Source: Planctomycetota bacterium (GTDB lineage: Bacteria; Planctomycetota; UBA1135; GCA-002686595). From it: 48,256 nt of DNA. Positions 1 through 9,990 of the stretch are shown piece after piece. The notes beneath the pieces are model-generated. The model was not told where the DNA came from and searched no databases. It worked only from the letters and a program-made list of their open reading frames with translations. The position numbers and the translations under genes are program-made. Position 1 is the first letter of the stretch. Each line of letters opens with the position of its first letter. The stretch covers positions 1-48,256 of the forward strand of contig NZBA01000084.1 of NCBI GenBank assembly GCA_002686265.1, read 5' to 3'.

Positions 1-19
1 ATCGTGTGCAGCCCCGCGT

Positions 20-94
20 TACCCCGTGGTGTAATTGGCAACACATCTGGTTTTGGTCCAGACATTTCAGGTTCAAGTCCTGGCGGGGTAACCA
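20..94 (+). tRNA. tRNA-Gln (anticodon TTG)
   Basis: A full cloverleaf can be folded. The acceptor arms are TACCCCG (20-26) and CGGGGTA (84-90). The D-stem is GTGT/ACAC (29-32 and 41-44). The anticodon stem is TCTGG/CCAGA (46-50 and 58-62), with TTG at positions 53-55 of the loop. The T-stem is TCAGG/CCTGG (67-71 and 79-83) around the TTCAAGT loop. The discriminator A is at 91 and CCA is encoded at 92-94. U1-A72 is the usual first pair of bacterial tRNA-Gln. Confidence 0.95.
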
Positions 95-123
95 TCCACT
101 CTTCGGCTGGGGCTCTGCGTCTT

Positions 124-187
124 GGAGGCGTTGCGTTTGGGAGGCTCTGCGTTTTGGAGGCGTTGCGTTTTGGAGGCGTTGCGTTTG
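124..187 (+). repeat. 16-bp tandem repeat, four copies
   Basis: There are four adjacent units of 16 bp with consensus GGAGGCGTTGCGTTTT, at 124-139, 140-155, 156-171 and 172-187. A degenerate fifth unit lies just before (about 108-123). The array starts about 30 bp after the tRNA-Gln 3' end. Unit differences are limited to GT/CT at positions 7-8 and T/G at the last position. Confidence 0.85.
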
Positions 188-318
188 GGGGTCTCGGCGG
201 AGCAGCGTCCCAAGTGCGCTCGCCGCGACATGCAAGGGGAGCGGCCCCTGCTCCGAGGGGCACCCCGGGCCACTCGCCCAACCGCCGCGCATGCGGTCCC
301 GACCGCGGCCTGACGGGC

Positions 319-342
319 GGCGGGAAACACGGAAGACCCGCC
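319..342 (+). terminator. hairpin, possible terminator or leader structure
   Basis: GGCGGG (319-324) pairs with CCCGCC (337-342) across a 12-nt loop and is followed by TTCTT. It could end the tRNA transcript or belong to the leader of the CDS that starts at 415. The T-tract is weak. Confidence 0.3.
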
Positions 343-414
343 TTCTTGCCGCGTCTGTGTCGCGGGTCGCCCACCGAGGGGCGACTCCGCCTGAACCGTG
401 AAGGGAGTACCGAC

Positions 415-1149
415 ATGATTCGCCTCTGCAGTGCCCTCACCTTGCTGTTCCTCGCCCCCGCCGCGACCGCGGAGGGGCTGCTCCAGCTCTCGTTCAAGGG
501 GGCGATCCACGCTGAAGGCGGTAGCCCCGTGAGCATCGAGGTGGGCGTTTGGGACGCGGCTTCGCGCGCGGCCACGACCATCCCGATGGACCTGCACCTC
601 GCCGAGGGCACCACCGCCCACGACCTGGCGGTGGTGGTCGGCGCACGCTTGAAGAGGCGTGGGGCTCACGTGGTCCTGCCCCTGGAAGGGTCCGTCGGGC
701 GCGGTGTGGTCCACCTCTTCGTCGAGGACGCGACCCATGTCAGCCTGCGCCTGGGCGGCGGGCTGTGGGGCACCGTCACCTCCTGCGAGGCGGCGCCCGA
801 GCAGGTCCGCTTCCTCGCGCCGCAGGTAACCAAGGACTCGGCGGAGATCCACATCGGCGTCTCGATCTTCCACCCTCACACGAAGCAGCGCGGGCGCGAG
901 GACCTTGCCTTCGAGGCCGAGTCGGCGCTCGGTGCGGCCAGGCTCTCGGAGCTGTTGACCGCCATGTCGATTCGCCAGGGCTTCCGCGCCGACCGCCCCA
1001 GCCCCGAAGGCTGGCACGCCGCGCGCATGGCCGACGGCTCGGTCGTCACCGGCTGCAGCGTGCAAGTCCTCTCGCCGGACGCCGATTGGGGGGTCGAGAT
1101 GATCCTGGGCACGCCGTTCGTGGCCGGCGACCCGTCCGTCCCGCGCTGA
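415..1149 (+). CDS. exported protein of unknown function (244 aa)
   Basis: The protein begins with a clear Sec signal peptide, MIRLCSALTLLFLAPAATA, followed by EG, so it should be secreted or periplasmic. The ATG at 415 was chosen because an AAGGGAG ribosome-binding site lies about 8 bases upstream and because the longer open frame would translate the tRNA and the repeat. The mature part (about 225 aa) looks beta-rich, with several alternating hydrophobic strands and two cysteines (in TSCEAAP and TGCSVQV). No known domain or catalytic motif is recognised. It is a single gene facing a convergent minus-strand gene 41 bp away. Confidence 0.75.
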   Translation: MIRLCSALTLLFLAPAATAEGLLQLSFKGAIHAEGGSPVSIEVGVWDAASRAATTIPMDLHLAEGTTAHDLAVVVGARLKRRGAHVVLPLEGSVGRGVVHLFVEDATHVSLRLGGGLWGTVTSCEAAPEQVRFLAPQVTKDSAEIHIGVSIFHPHTKQRGREDLAFEAESALGAARLSELLTAMSIRQGFRADRPSPEGWHAARMADGSVVTGCSVQVLSPDADWGVEMILGTPFVAGDPSVPR

Positions 1150-1166
1150 TGCACAGCGCCCGGCGC

Positions 1167-1189
1167 CCGGTCTTCAGCGCCCCGACCGG
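1167..1189. terminator. hairpin between convergent genes
   Basis: CCGGTC (1167-1172) pairs with GACCGG (1184-1189) over an 11-nt loop. It lies in the 41-bp gap between two convergent stop codons, where a bidirectional terminator is expected. There is no T-tract on either side. Confidence 0.4.
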
Positions 1190-1190
1190 C

Positions 1191-4100
1191 TCAGTCCTTG
1201 AAGCGCAGGGTGACCGTGCGCTGCGGACGATTCCTGAGCTTGATGGGCTTGGAGACTTGCCGTCCGTCGGGACCGGTTGCCGTCACCCGGTAGTGACCGG
1301 GGGCCAGGGGCCCTGCGCGGTGGACGTTGGAGGAGAGTCCGCCGCTGCCTTCCTTCATCCTGTCGAGGACGTCGACCAGCCCGAACAGGGAGCCGACCTC
1401 CCGGCCTCGAGCGTCGGTCACGCTGACCGAGCCGCGCAGAGGGCGTCGCTCACCGTCGATGAGTTGCACGGTCAGCAGCGTTCCCTCCTCGACCGTCAGG
1501 GCGACCTGGGCCGTTTGGCCGGCCTCGACCCGCAGCGGGCCGCTCTCCTGGCTCGCGAAACCGTTGATCTGGCGGGCGCTGGCGGTGTAGACCCCCGGCT
1601 GGAGGCCGGCGTAGGTGCACTGGCCGCGGCCGTCGGTGGTGAGGGTCGAGATGACGTCGACGGGCCTCCCCTCGGCGTCGCGGGCGAACAGCGTCGCTCC
1701 CTCGACGACGTTGCCCGAGGTGTCGGTCACGCTGGCCACGATCGAGCCGGGCCGCTCGAGGCGCAGCTCGAGGTCACCCCGCCACTCGTCCTCGCCGACG
1801 CGCACGTCCCGAACCAGCCGGCCGTGGGTGGACTCGCCGCCGAACATCCCGCCGGCCGTCATGCCGCCGGCGCCCAGCAGGTAGTCGCCGGGAGCGAGGC
1901 CCCGCAAGTCGAAGCGCCCGTCGTCGTCCGTGCGGACCTCGCCGTGGAATTGCCCGCCCAGGAACATGCCCGTGCGCGCCGCTCCGGCGGGGACCAGGGT
2001 GACGCGCTCTCCCGGCGCGGGGGCGCCGTCGGGGCCTAGGACCCTGCCGCTCAAGCGGCCGAGGGGAAGCTCGAGGTCGCGCGTGCAGCGCGGTCCCTCG
2101 GGGACCTCGAGCGATATCTCGACCGTGGTCTGACCACTCATGCCGCCGCTCATCTGCTGCACCAGCGCCAGGTAGTTACCGGCGCCGTCCACGGTGACCG
2201 TGTAGCGTCCGCCGTCGTCCGTGGTCGTCGGCCGCGTCTTCGAGAGCTCCTTGCCGCCCTCGCCGAAGAAGGTGACGAAGGCCCCGGTGTGGGGCTCGCC
2301 GCCGAGGGTGATGCGACCGCTGACCTCGATCGGATCTCGGGCAGGCGTGCCGAGCACGACGTGCGTCAACTCGCCCTCGGTGATCTCCACCAGAGCGGTC
2401 TTCAGCTCGGCGACCAGCTTGCCGAGGGTGTCCGATTCCCCGTCGGCCATCTCGATCATGCGCGAGGCCTTGGGCATGGCGTTCACCTGGTGGTCACCCG
2501 GGTCGAGGTTCTCCAGGCGAAAGCGACCCTCGGAGTCGGTCGTAGTGAAGCTGATCTCGAAGTCGCCCATGTGTACGACCTGGATCGTGGCGTTCGTCGC
2601 CGGGCGCTCGTCGTCCGCGATGACCTCGCCGGTCAGGATCCCGCCCAGGGTCAGGAAGAGCTCGACTCCGTCGATCCTCTGGCGCGCCTGGAGATCCAAG
2701 TGAGCGGAGACGCTGGTAGCGAAACCCTCGGCCCGGGCTAGGACCTCCACCTGGCCGGGGAGCACGCCCTCGAGCGTGAAGGCGCCCTCGCCGTCGGTCG
2801 TCGCCTCGGGGAACTCCGGAGCGCCGGAGATCTCGCGCCGCCAACCGGGGCCCTCTTCGCCGACGGAGACCGTCGCGTCGGGAACGGGCAAGCCCTCGGG
2901 CGTGAAGACCCTGCCGGCCACCGTCCCCGCGTGGACGAGGCGGAGCAGAAGCGCCTCGCTCGGAGCGTCTCCCAGGGCGACGGCGACGCCCTCCCTCCCC
3001 GCGAATCCCTCGGCGATGGCGTGCAGGATCCAGTCCCCGCGCTCGAGCCCGTCCAGGAAGAAAGCCCCATCCTCGTCGCTGAAAGTGCGTTGCTCCCGCT
3101 CCTGCTGCACGGGCCCGACCGGGCTCTCGAAGGTCTTGACGGCTCGGATGTCGAAGTCGGTCAGCGGCCGATCGTCCTCGTCAACGACGCGCCCCGCGAT
3201 CCCCAGCGGTGCCTGCAGCACGAGCTGGAGCCCCTCGGTGCCGGCGGAGATGTGCTCCTCGCGCGCGCTCCAAGGCGCGTCGCCGTGCTCGGAGGGAGCT
3301 TCGCTGTCGAGCGCATCGCCCGCTCGCTCGGATGCGGCGGCGGAGGCCTGCAGCTCGAAGGGCCCGACGCCCAGTCCCGTGATCGAGAAGCGCCCCTGTT
3401 CGTCGGTCTCGGCCTCGCCCCTCGCCCCGCTGACAGCGTTCAGCCCCCCGCCGGTGTAGAGCTGGCTGCGATCGAAGCGTGCGTTCACGCTCGCCCCCGC
3501 CACCGGCGTCCCGTCCGGCCAGCTGACCTCTCCGGTGATCGAGTTGCCCTCGTCGAGCTCGAGCACGATCGCGGTGAGCTCCCCGCCCTCGGCGGCGGTC
3601 AGAAACCGGCGCCCCTCCAGGTACCCGCTCTTGCTCGCCTGCAGGGTCAGCTCGCCGGGAGCCGCGCCTTCCAGGGTGAAGGAGCCGTCGGGCTCGGATT
3701 GCACCTCGCGCGCGCCGTAGCCCCCGTCGCCGATCAGCACCTCCGTGGCGGCGTGCACCTCGGCTCCCTCGATCCCCTTTCCCGCGCCGTCCACCACCCG
3801 CCCCGTGATCGTGACTCCCGCGGTCATCCGCACGGTCATCTCGTGCACCGCGCCCGGCTCGAGGGCACCGATCTCGATGCGCTGGGGGGCGAACCCCTCG
3901 TGGTCCACGAGCACGCGCAGGGGGCCGCGGATGGAGATCGCCGGCACCCTGAAGCCGCCGTCCTCCTGCGTGTGGACTCTGCGGCCATCCCGATGCCCGA
4001 AGCGGCTGCGGGAGTCCAGGCTGGCGGCAGGCTCGACAGCCACCTTCGCTCCGGCGAGATCGGCTCCATCTCCCGCCCCTGCCACGATCAGGCGGCCCAC

Positions 4101-4667
4101 GACGGTCGCCCCGCAGCGGCCTACGAGCGACAGGGGCTCGGCGGGGGCGTCGGTTTCGATGGCCTGGGATTGCTCGGTGTACAGGATGTGGCCGAGGAGC
4201 AGCACGTGCAGGCCCTCCTCGTTCAGGGGCGCGGAGAGCTCGAAGGTCCCGTCGGGGGCGACCGCCGCACGGGCGCTGACGAGCCCGTCGGCACGCGTGG
4301 GGTCTGTGTCGCCGAGCGCCGCGACCAGCTCCTGCACACCGCATGGCTTGCGCAGAGCGTAGACCGTGAGCCCCGGGTCGTCCGCGCAGGGGGCCGGCGC
4401 CTCTACCAGGCCCCTCAGGATCCAGGAAACGGTCGGCGTACCCTCGGTGAGGGGCTCGCTGCGGCGGCCCGCGCCGGCGATGCCGTCCCGCGCGGGCGCC
4501 CGCGGATCCTCAGGCGCGCCCGCGAGGGATTCGGAGGGAGCCGTGCGGCTCTCGGCGCTGGACGCGCCGGCCGGCTCGGACAGGTCGTCTTGGCCGGTCC
4601 AGAGCAGGCCGGCGATGCCGAGAGCGATGACACACAACAGGGCGAGGATCGTGAGCGGGGCTTTCAT
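1191..4667 (-). CDS. membrane-anchored protein with tandem carboxypeptidase-regulatory (Ig-like) domains, 1158 aa
   Basis: The N-terminus [20 protein letters not shown] is a signal anchor, followed by a Ser/Ala/Pro-rich linker to about residue 70. The rest is roughly nine or ten copies of a CarboxypepD_reg/SdrD-B-type beta-sandwich. Each opens with a motif such as [36 protein letters not shown] or [18 protein letters not shown] and continues with a 'DG.G.F.l.gl.pG.y.l.a' strand pair. No peptidase or other catalytic domain is present, so a structural, surface or adhesive role outside the cytoplasmic membrane is inferred. The ATG at 4667 was chosen because the signal anchor begins there; the longer open frame upstream is antisense to the divergent mutase gene. 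Its start is only 8 bases from a 17-base homopolymer that occupies the usual ribosome-binding site position. Confidence 0.85.
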   Translation of the reverse strand: MKAPLTILALLCVIALGIAGLLWTGQDDLSEPAGASSAESRTAPSESLAGAPEDPRAPARDGIAGAGRRSEPLTEGTPTVSWILRGLVEAPAPCADDPGLTVYALRKPCGVQELVAALGDTDPTRADGLVSARAAVAPDGTFELSAPLNEEGLHVLLLGHILYTEQSQAIETDAPAEPLSLVGRCGATVVGRLIVAGAGDGADLAGAKVAVEPAASLDSRSRFGHRDGRRVHTQEDGGFRVPAISIRGPLRVLVDHEGFAPQRIEIGALEPGAVHEMTVRMTAGVTITGRVVDGAGKGIEGAEVHAATEVLIGDGGYGAREVQSEPDGSFTLEGAAPGELTLQASKSGYLEGRRFLTAAEGGELTAIVLELDEGNSITGEVSWPDGTPVAGASVNARFDRSQLYTGGGLNAVSGARGEAETDEQGRFSITGLGVGPFELQASAAASERAGDALDSEAPSEHGDAPWSAREEHISAGTEGLQLVLQAPLGIAGRVVDEDDRPLTDFDIRAVKTFESPVGPVQQEREQRTFSDEDGAFFLDGLERGDWILHAIAEGFAGREGVAVALGDAPSEALLLRLVHAGTVAGRVFTPEGLPVPDATVSVGEEGPGWRREISGAPEFPEATTDGEGAFTLEGVLPGQVEVLARAEGFATSVSAHLDLQARQRIDGVELFLTLGGILTGEVIADDERPATNATIQVVHMGDFEISFTTTDSEGRFRLENLDPGDHQVNAMPKASRMIEMADGESDTLGKLVAELKTALVEITEGELTHVVLGTPARDPIEVSGRITLGGEPHTGAFVTFFGEGGKELSKTRPTTTDDGGRYTVTVDGAGNYLALVQQMSGGMSGQTTVEISLEVPEGPRCTRDLELPLGRLSGRVLGPDGAPAPGERVTLVPAGAARTGMFLGGQFHGEVRTDDDGRFDLRGLAPGDYLLGAGGMTAGGMFGGESTHGRLVRDVRVGEDEWRGDLELRLERPGSIVASVTDTSGNVVEGATLFARDAEGRPVDVISTLTTDGRGQCTYAGLQPGVYTASARQINGFASQESGPLRVEAGQTAQVALTVEEGTLLTVQLIDGERRPLRGSVSVTDARGREVGSLFGLVDVLDRMKEGSGGLSSNVHRAGPLAPGHYRVTATGPDGRQVSKPIKLRNRPQRTVTLRFKD

Positions 4668-4675
4668 GGATGCGC

Positions 4676-4692
4676 GGGGGGGGGGGGGGGGG
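4676..4692. repeat. 17-base G/C homopolymer upstream of the Ig-like repeat gene
   Basis: Seventeen consecutive G on the plus strand (C on the coding strand of the minus gene) lie 8 bases upstream of the start codon at 4667. The 177-bp divergent region 4668-4844 also has to hold the promoter of the propionate operon. A TAGAAT box at 4823-4828 is a possible -10, but no matching -35 is seen. Confidence 0.9.
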
Positions 4693-4844
4693 ATTGGCGG
4701 CGACCGAGGCACCGCATACGGGCTTGTGAGGCGAGTATTCCATCCCGACCGCCCGAGCGCTCCGTCTGTCCCGATCCGAAAGGGCGCCGTCCCGCGGGTG
4801 GATCGACGTGCGTGGGGGGGCATAGAATCCCCGGCGAGCGCCCC

Positions 4845-6500
4845 ATGGAACACGATGTGAACGCCGATCCGCCTCCCGCCTCCGACCCCCAGGAGTGGCT
4901 CGAGAACACCTGGGCCCCGGCCCGCGATCAGCGCCCGGAGCGCCGGGAGGCCTTCTCCACTCCCTCCGGCCTGGCGCGCCCTCCCCTCTACGGAGGCGCG
5001 GCGGACGGTGGGCTGCCCGGCCGCTACCCCTTCACCCGCGGCATCCACCCCACGATGTACCGCGGGCGGTTGTGGACCATGCGCCAGTACGCCGGGTTCA
5101 CCAGCGCCCGAGAGACCAACCGGCGCTTTCGGATGCTGCTCGACGGCGGACAGACTGGGCTCTCGACCGCATTCGACCTGCCGACCCAGCTCGGCTACGA
5201 CTCCGACGATCCCCTCGCCCGCGACGAGGTCGGGCGCGTGGGCGTGCCGATCAACGGGCTGCACGACATGGAGTTGCTCCTCGAGGACATTCCCCTCGAG
5301 CGCGTCTCCACCTCGATGACCATCAACGCCACGGCGGTCTACCTGCTCGCCTGCTATGTGGTTCTGGCCCGCCGGCGGGGCATCGACCCGCGGATTTTGC
5401 GCGGGACCGTGCAGAACGACATCCTCAAGGAGTACGTGGCGCGCGGGAACTACCGCTTTCCGACGGGGCCGTCGATGCGCCTGACGACCGACCTGATGGC
5501 GTGGTGCGCCGAGGAGGTGCCGGCCTGGAACACGATCAGCATCTCCGGCTACCACATCCGCGAGGCCGGCGCGACGGCGGTCCAGGAGCTGGGGTTCACC
5601 TTCGCCCACGCACGAGCCTACGTGCGCGCGGCACTCGCCGCGGGCCTAGCGGTGGACTCCTTCGCTGGGCGGCTGTCGTTCTTCTTCAACGCCCATAACG
5701 ACCTGTTCGAGGAGGTCGCCAAGTACCGGGCCGCGCGGCGCATCTGGGCGCGCATGATGCGCGAGGAGTTCGGCGCTGCCGAGCCCGCGAGCTGGCAGTT
5801 GCGCTTCCACACGCAGACCGCGGGCTCGATGCTCACCAGCCAGCAACCCGACAACAACGTCGTGCGCACGACGGTCCAGGCTCTTGCCGCCGTGCTGGGC
5901 GGGACGCAGTCCCTGCACACCAACAGTCGCGACGAGGCCCTCAGTCTGCCCTCGGAGGCCTCTGCGCGCCTCGCACTGCGGACCCAGCAGGTTCTGGCCC
6001 ACGAGTCCGGCGTCGCCGACGTGATCGATCCCCTGGGAGGCGCGCCCTATGTCGAGGCGCTGACCGACGAGCTCGAGGCCGCGGCCGGGGTGGTCCTTGA
6101 CGAGGTCGAGCGCCGCGGCGGGGCCGCGGGAGCGATCGAGGCGGGCCACATCCAGCGCGAGATCCACCGCAGCGCCATGGACTGGCAGCGGTCGGCGGAG
6201 GCTGGCGAGCGCGTGATCGTGGGCGTCAACGACTTCCAGGAGGAGGAAGAGCCGCCGCATATCTTCCGCCCTGACGATGTCGAGCGTGGGCGCGTGCTCA
6301 CCGATCTCGCGGCCGCGCGCGAGCGGCGCGACCCGGCAGCCGTGGAAGCGGCCCTGGGGGCGGTGGGACGCGCCGCGCGCGGGGACGAGAACATCATGCC
6401 CTCGGTACTGACCGCCGTCGCGGCCTACGCTACGGTGGGAGAGGGCTTCGGCACCCTGAGCGAGGTCTTCGGGCGCTACCACCCCCCAGAGGTGATCTGA
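4845..6500 (+). CDS. mcmA: methylmalonyl-CoA mutase, large (catalytic) subunit
   Basis: The enzyme interconverts (R)-methylmalonyl-CoA and succinyl-CoA with adenosylcobalamin. The 551 aa cover the substrate-binding TIM barrel only; the C-terminal B12-binding domain of full-length mutases is absent, as in split acyl-CoA mutases. By the Propionibacterium numbering, the CoA/substrate residues are kept: Met78 as M71, Arg82 as R75, Arg87 as R80 and Tyr89 as Y82 in the segment [16 protein letters not shown]. Arg207, which binds the substrate carboxylate, is R200, and Tyr243/His244 are Y236/H237. Tyr89 and Arg207 equivalents favour methylmalonyl-CoA over isobutyryl-CoA, whose mutase has Phe and Gln there. 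The ATG at 4845 gives the normal N-terminus. The epimerase gene follows with no gap. The B12-binding small subunit is not in the window. Confidence 0.93.
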   Translation: MEHDVNADPPPASDPQEWLENTWAPARDQRPERREAFSTPSGLARPPLYGGAADGGLPGRYPFTRGIHPTMYRGRLWTMRQYAGFTSARETNRRFRMLLDGGQTGLSTAFDLPTQLGYDSDDPLARDEVGRVGVPINGLHDMELLLEDIPLERVSTSMTINATAVYLLACYVVLARRRGIDPRILRGTVQNDILKEYVARGNYRFPTGPSMRLTTDLMAWCAEEVPAWNTISISGYHIREAGATAVQELGFTFAHARAYVRAALAAGLAVDSFAGRLSFFFNAHNDLFEEVAKYRAARRIWARMMREEFGAAEPASWQLRFHTQTAGSMLTSQQPDNNVVRTTVQALAAVLGGTQSLHTNSRDEALSLPSEASARLALRTQQVLAHESGVADVIDPLGGAPYVEALTDELEAAAGVVLDEVERRGGAAGAIEAGHIQREIHRSAMDWQRSAEAGERVIVGVNDFQEEEEPPHIFRPDDVERGRVLTDLAAARERRDPAAVEAALGAVGRAARGDENIMPSVLTAVAAYATVGEGFGTLSEVFGRYHPPEVI

Positions 6501-6956
6501 GTGCACCCCCCCGAGGAAATCGCCGGCGTCGTGAGGAGCCTGCACCACATCGCCATCGCCGTGGAGAGCATCGAGGCCGTGCGGACGGTGTACGAGCGCG
6601 GGCTGGGCCTCGCCGCGGGCGAGATCGAGCCGGTCCCCGAGGAGAAGGTGAACGTCCTCGTGCTCCACGCCGGAGGACAGCGCATCGAGCTGGTCGAGCC
6701 CGCCGCGCCGGACTCGCCCGTCCACGCCTTCCTCGAGCGGCGAGGCGGAGGTCTGCACCACGTGGCCTTCGAAGTGGGGGACGTGGACGCCGCCGTCCGT
6801 GAGCTGCGAGCGGGCGGCGTCCGGATCGCCGGCGATGGAGCGGGCCCGGGTGCCCACGGCACGCGCATCGCCTTCGTGCACCCGCGCAGCGCCGGCGGCG
6901 TGCTGGTCGAGCTGGTGCAAGACCCGAGGACGAGCAGAGCAGGAGACGACGGGTGA
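6501..6956 (+). CDS. mce: methylmalonyl-CoA epimerase
   Basis: This 151-aa VOC-fold metalloenzyme converts (S)-methylmalonyl-CoA made by propionyl-CoA carboxylase into the (R)-form used by the mutase. Two beta-alpha-beta-beta-beta modules are visible. The first metal histidine is in SLHHIAIAV, the second in GLHHVAFEV, and the C-terminal metal glutamate is in GVLVELVQ. The GTG start at 6501 directly follows the mutase TGA stop, and the stop overlaps the next start (GTGA). This tight coupling between mutase and carboxyltransferase genes supports the assignment. Confidence 0.93.
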   Translation: MHPPEEIAGVVRSLHHIAIAVESIEAVRTVYERGLGLAAGEIEPVPEEKVNVLVLHAGGQRIELVEPAAPDSPVHAFLERRGGGLHHVAFEVGDVDAAVRELRAGGVRIAGDGAGPGAHGTRIAFVHPRSAGGVLVELVQDPRTSRAGDDG

Positions 6957-8503
6957 CGAGTGAATCACCTGCCGAGCGGCTTCAGCGCATGCGCGAGGCT
7001 TCCCTTGCCGGGGGCGGCCCCGAGCGCGCCGCCGCCCAGCACGCCAAGGGGAAACTCCTGGCGCGTGAGCGCATCGACTTGCTGCTCGACGAGGGCTCCT
7101 TCGTCGAGCTCGACCGCTTCGTCACTCATCGTTGCGGCGACTTCGCCATGGAGGAGAACAAGGTCCTCGGCGACGGCGTCGTTTGCGGCCACGGGCGGAT
7201 CGACGGCCGGCCTGTCTTCCTCTACAGCCAGGATTTCACCGTCTTCGGCGGCTCCCTGTCGGAAACGCAGGCGGCGAAGATCTGCAAGGTGATGGACCTC
7301 GCCGCCAGCGTCGGCGCGCCTGTCATCGGCCTCTACGACTCCGGCGGAGCGCGCATCCAGGAGGGCGTGGACAGCCTGGAGGGCTACGCGGAGGTATTCT
7401 GGCGCAACACGCGCCTGTCGGGGGTCGTTCCCCAGCTCTCCGCCATCCTTGGGCCTTGCGCCGGCGGAGCGGTCTACAGTCCGGCGATCACCGACTTCAT
7501 CTGCATGGTGGAGGGCACCTCCTACATGCACATCACCGGCCCCGACGTCGTCAAGGCGGTCACCCACGAGGAGGTGAGCTCGGAGGAGCTTGGCGGCGCG
7601 GCGATCCACGGCGGCCGCTCGGGCGTCGCCCATTTCACTACCCCCGACGGGCGCAGTTGCATGGCCCTGCTGCGTCGCCTGCTCTCGTACCTGCCCCTCA
7701 ACAACGCCGAGGACCCGCCCTTCCTCCTCTCCGACGATCCTCCCGACCGCTGCGATGCCGAGCTCGACGACATCGTCCCCGAGGATCCGCTGAAGCCCTA
7801 TGACATGGGCGGCGTCATCGAGCGTGTCGTGGACTGGGACTCGTGGTTCGAGGTGCAGCAGGGCTGGGCCCAAAACCTCCTGATCGGCTTCGCGCGCCTC
7901 GGCGGCCACGCCGTCGGCGTAGTCGCCAATCAGCCGGCGGTGCTGGCCGGTTGTCTGGACATTGATGCCTCGGCCAAGGGAGCGCGCTTCGTGCGCTTCT
8001 GCGATGCCTTCAACATCCCCATCGTCACCTTCGAGGACGTCCCCGGCTTCATGCCCGGCACGGAGCAGGAGTACGGCGGCATCATCCGCCACGGCGCGAA
8101 GCTGCTCTACGCCTACTGTGAAGCCACGGTGCCGAAGCTGACGGTCATCACGCGCAAGGCTTACGGCGGAGCCTACGTAGTGATGGGCTCCAAGCACATC
8201 CGGGCGGACCTGAACCTGGCCTGGCCGGGAGCGATGATCGCGGTCATGGGAGCGGCGGGTGCGGCCAAGATCATCTACCGGCGCGAGATCCAGGGCGCCG
8301 AGGAGCCCGCCGCCGCCGAGGCTCTGCACACGGCTGAGTACGAGGAGAAGTTCAACCACCCCTTCCGCGCCGCCGAGCGCGGTTTCATCGACGACGTGAT
8401 CGAGGCCTCAAAGACACGCCCCGCGCTCATCCGCGCCCTCTCCTTGTTCGCCTCCAAGCACGCCGAACGTCCCAAGCGCAAGCACGGCAACGTGCCCCTG
8501 TGA
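6953..8503 (+). CDS. pccB: acyl-CoA carboxylase beta subunit (propionyl-CoA carboxyltransferase)
   Basis: It transfers CO2 from carboxybiotin to an acyl-CoA, most likely propionyl-CoA given the neighbours. The 516-aa length is normal for PccB/AccB. Both crotonase-like halves are present: the N-terminal oxyanion segment [11 protein letters not shown] with [13 protein letters not shown], and the C-terminal segment [20 protein letters not shown] with [21 protein letters not shown] carboxybiotin site. The residue after GGAY that tunes acyl length (Asp422 in Streptomyces PccB, Ile in AccB) is Val409 here, so the substrate range could be broader than propionyl-CoA. The gene starts with GTG overlapping the epimerase stop by 4 bases. 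Confidence 0.93.
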   Translation: MTSESPAERLQRMREASLAGGGPERAAAQHAKGKLLARERIDLLLDEGSFVELDRFVTHRCGDFAMEENKVLGDGVVCGHGRIDGRPVFLYSQDFTVFGGSLSETQAAKICKVMDLAASVGAPVIGLYDSGGARIQEGVDSLEGYAEVFWRNTRLSGVVPQLSAILGPCAGGAVYSPAITDFICMVEGTSYMHITGPDVVKAVTHEEVSSEELGGAAIHGGRSGVAHFTTPDGRSCMALLRRLLSYLPLNNAEDPPFLLSDDPPDRCDAELDDIVPEDPLKPYDMGGVIERVVDWDSWFEVQQGWAQNLLIGFARLGGHAVGVVANQPAVLAGCLDIDASAKGARFVRFCDAFNIPIVTFEDVPGFMPGTEQEYGGIIRHGAKLLYAYCEATVPKLTVITRKAYGGAYVVMGSKHIRADLNLAWPGAMIAVMGAAGAAKIIYRREIQGAEEPAAAEALHTAEYEEKFNHPFRAAERGFIDDVIEASKTRPALIRALSLFASKHAERPKRKHGNVPL

Positions 8504-9990
8504 TGTTCCGTCGCATCTTGGTTGCCAATCGCGGGGAGATCGCCCTGAGGGTGATTCGGACTGCCCGCGAGATGGGGGTCGAGACCGTGGCGGTCTACTC
8601 GGAGTTCGACCGCCTCGCCCTGCACACACGCCTGGCCGACCGGGCCGTGGCGCTGGGCGGCTCCCTGCCTTCGGAGAGTTACTTGGTCGGCGAGAAGATC
8701 ATCGAGGCCGCGCTCGCGAGCGATGCAGAGGCCGTCCACCCCGGTTACGGCTTCCTGGCGGAGAACGCCGCCTTCGCCCGTGCGGTCACCGACGCCGGCC
8801 TGAGTTGGATCGGACCGCCGCCCGACGCGATCGCGGTCATGGGCGACAAGATCGAGAGCCGACGCGCCATGCAGGCGGCGGGAGTGCCCGTCGTTCCCGG
8901 GTTGGTGGACCCCATCGACGACGCCGAAGCGGTGGTCGTCGCGGCGGAGGAGATCGGCTTCCCGATCGCCCTCAAGGCCGCGGCCGGCGGCGGCGGGGAG
9001 GGGATCCGCATCGTCCGCGAACCCTCGGAGATTGCAGTCGCCTTTCGGACGGCGTCGGGGGAAGCGTCGTCGGCTTTCGGTGATGGGCGCCTGTACATGG
9101 AACGCTACGTCGAGCGTGCGCGCCACGTGGAGCTGCAGGTGCTCTTCGACCACCACGGCGGAGCAGTCCACTTCGGCGAGCGGGAGTGTTCGATCCAGCG
9201 CCGGCACCAGAAGCTGATCGAGGAGTGCCCGGCGGTCGTTGTCGACGAAGGGCTGCGCGAGCGCATGGGCGCCGTCGCTCTCCAGGCAGGGCACGCCGTC
9301 GACTATCAGGGGGCGGGGACGGTCGAGTTCCTCTTCTGTGAGGGGGAGTACTTCTTCCTCGAGATGAACACGCGCCTGCAGGTCGAGCACCCCGTGACCG
9401 AGATGGTGACGGGAGTGGACCTCGTTCGCGAGCAGCTGCGCGTGGCCTGTGGAGAGGAGATCGGCTACGGGCAGGCGGACGTCGTCATGCGCGGCCACGC
9501 CTTCGAGGTGCGCGTCAACGCCGAGGACCCCGCCTCGGGCTTCTTGCCCTCGACCGGCACCGTCAAGAACCTGCGCCTGCCGGGCGGACCGTGGGTGCGC
9601 GTGGACTCTGCCCTCTACCGTGGGATGGAGGTCGGCCTGAACTACGACCCCCTTCTGGCGAAGGTGGTCGTCTGGGGCGAGGACCGCGCCGTGGCTATCG
9701 AGCGCATGCGGCGCGCCCTCGCCGAGCTGAACGTGGGGGGCGTGCGCACCAGCGTGCCCGCAGCCCTGGTCGTGCTGGATCAGTCGGCCTTCCGGGCGGG
9801 GGAGTTCGACACGAGCTTCCTCGAAGGGCTGGACCTCTCCCAGCCGCACGGAGGGCGCGTGGAGCTCGCGGTGGCGATCGCGGCGGTCCATCGCCACACC
9901 GCGGCGCGCCGCCAAGCCCTGGGGGCGGACCGTGGAGACCGCAGCGGTTGGGTCGCGCGCAACCGAATGGACAGGAACTGGCCGCGATGA
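8503..9990 (+). CDS. accC: acyl-CoA carboxylase, biotin carboxylase subunit
   Basis: This ATP-grasp enzyme carboxylates the biotin on the carrier protein encoded next. The 495 aa include the N-terminal domain (FRRILVANRGEIALRVIR), the ATP-grasp domain and the biotin carboxylase C-domain. The metal/bicarbonate segment EMNTRLQVEHPVTE and the CSIQRRHQKLIEE segment are intact. The Gly-rich loop reads GGGGEGI where most family members have Lys or Arg after the glycines. ATG 8503 overlaps the preceding TGA by one base; a GTG at 8500 is an alternative. The last about 30 residues are Arg-rich and look like a non-conserved tail. No biotinyl domain is fused, unlike typical PccA. Confidence 0.9.
   Translation: MFRRILVANRGEIALRVIRTAREMGVETVAVYSEFDRLALHTRLADRAVALGGSLPSESYLVGEKIIEAALASDAEAVHPGYGFLAENAAFARAVTDAGLSWIGPPPDAIAVMGDKIESRRAMQAAGVPVVPGLVDPIDDAEAVVVAAEEIGFPIALKAAAGGGGEGIRIVREPSEIAVAFRTASGEASSAFGDGRLYMERYVERARHVELQVLFDHHGGAVHFGERECSIQRRHQKLIEECPAVVVDEGLRERMGAVALQAGHAVDYQGAGTVEFLFCEGEYFFLEMNTRLQVEHPVTEMVTGVDLVREQLRVACGEEIGYGQADVVMRGHAFEVRVNAEDPASGFLPSTGTVKNLRLPGGPWVRVDSALYRGMEVGLNYDPLLAKVVVWGEDRAVAIERMRRALAELNVGGVRTSVPAALVVLDQSAFRAGEFDTSFLEGLDLSQPHGGRVELAVAIAAVHRHTAARRQALGADRGDRSGWVARNRMDRNWPR

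Larger units (their letters stand above)
95..414. other. non-coding stretch between tRNA-Gln and first CDS
   Basis: No convincing gene is seen here. The stretch holds the 16-bp tandem repeat at 124-187, a small hairpin at 244-261 (GCCCCT/AGGGGC) and a second hairpin at 319-342. Open frames that cross it read through the tRNA and the repeat and are not protein-like. Confidence 0.6.

Noticed and set aside
108..190. CRISPR-like array
   Set aside because: Repeats are directly adjacent with no spacers and only 16 bp long.
2931..4844. Long plus-strand open frame antisense to the Ig-like repeat gene, reading into the mutase
   Set aside because: It is a by-product of high GC. Its codon pattern mirrors the minus gene and the peptide is not domain-like; the mutase starts at 4845.
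4668..4844. Cobalamin riboswitch before the B12-dependent mutase
   Set aside because: No B12-box-like sequence or room for the conserved core; the region is mostly the homopolymer and GC-rich spacer.
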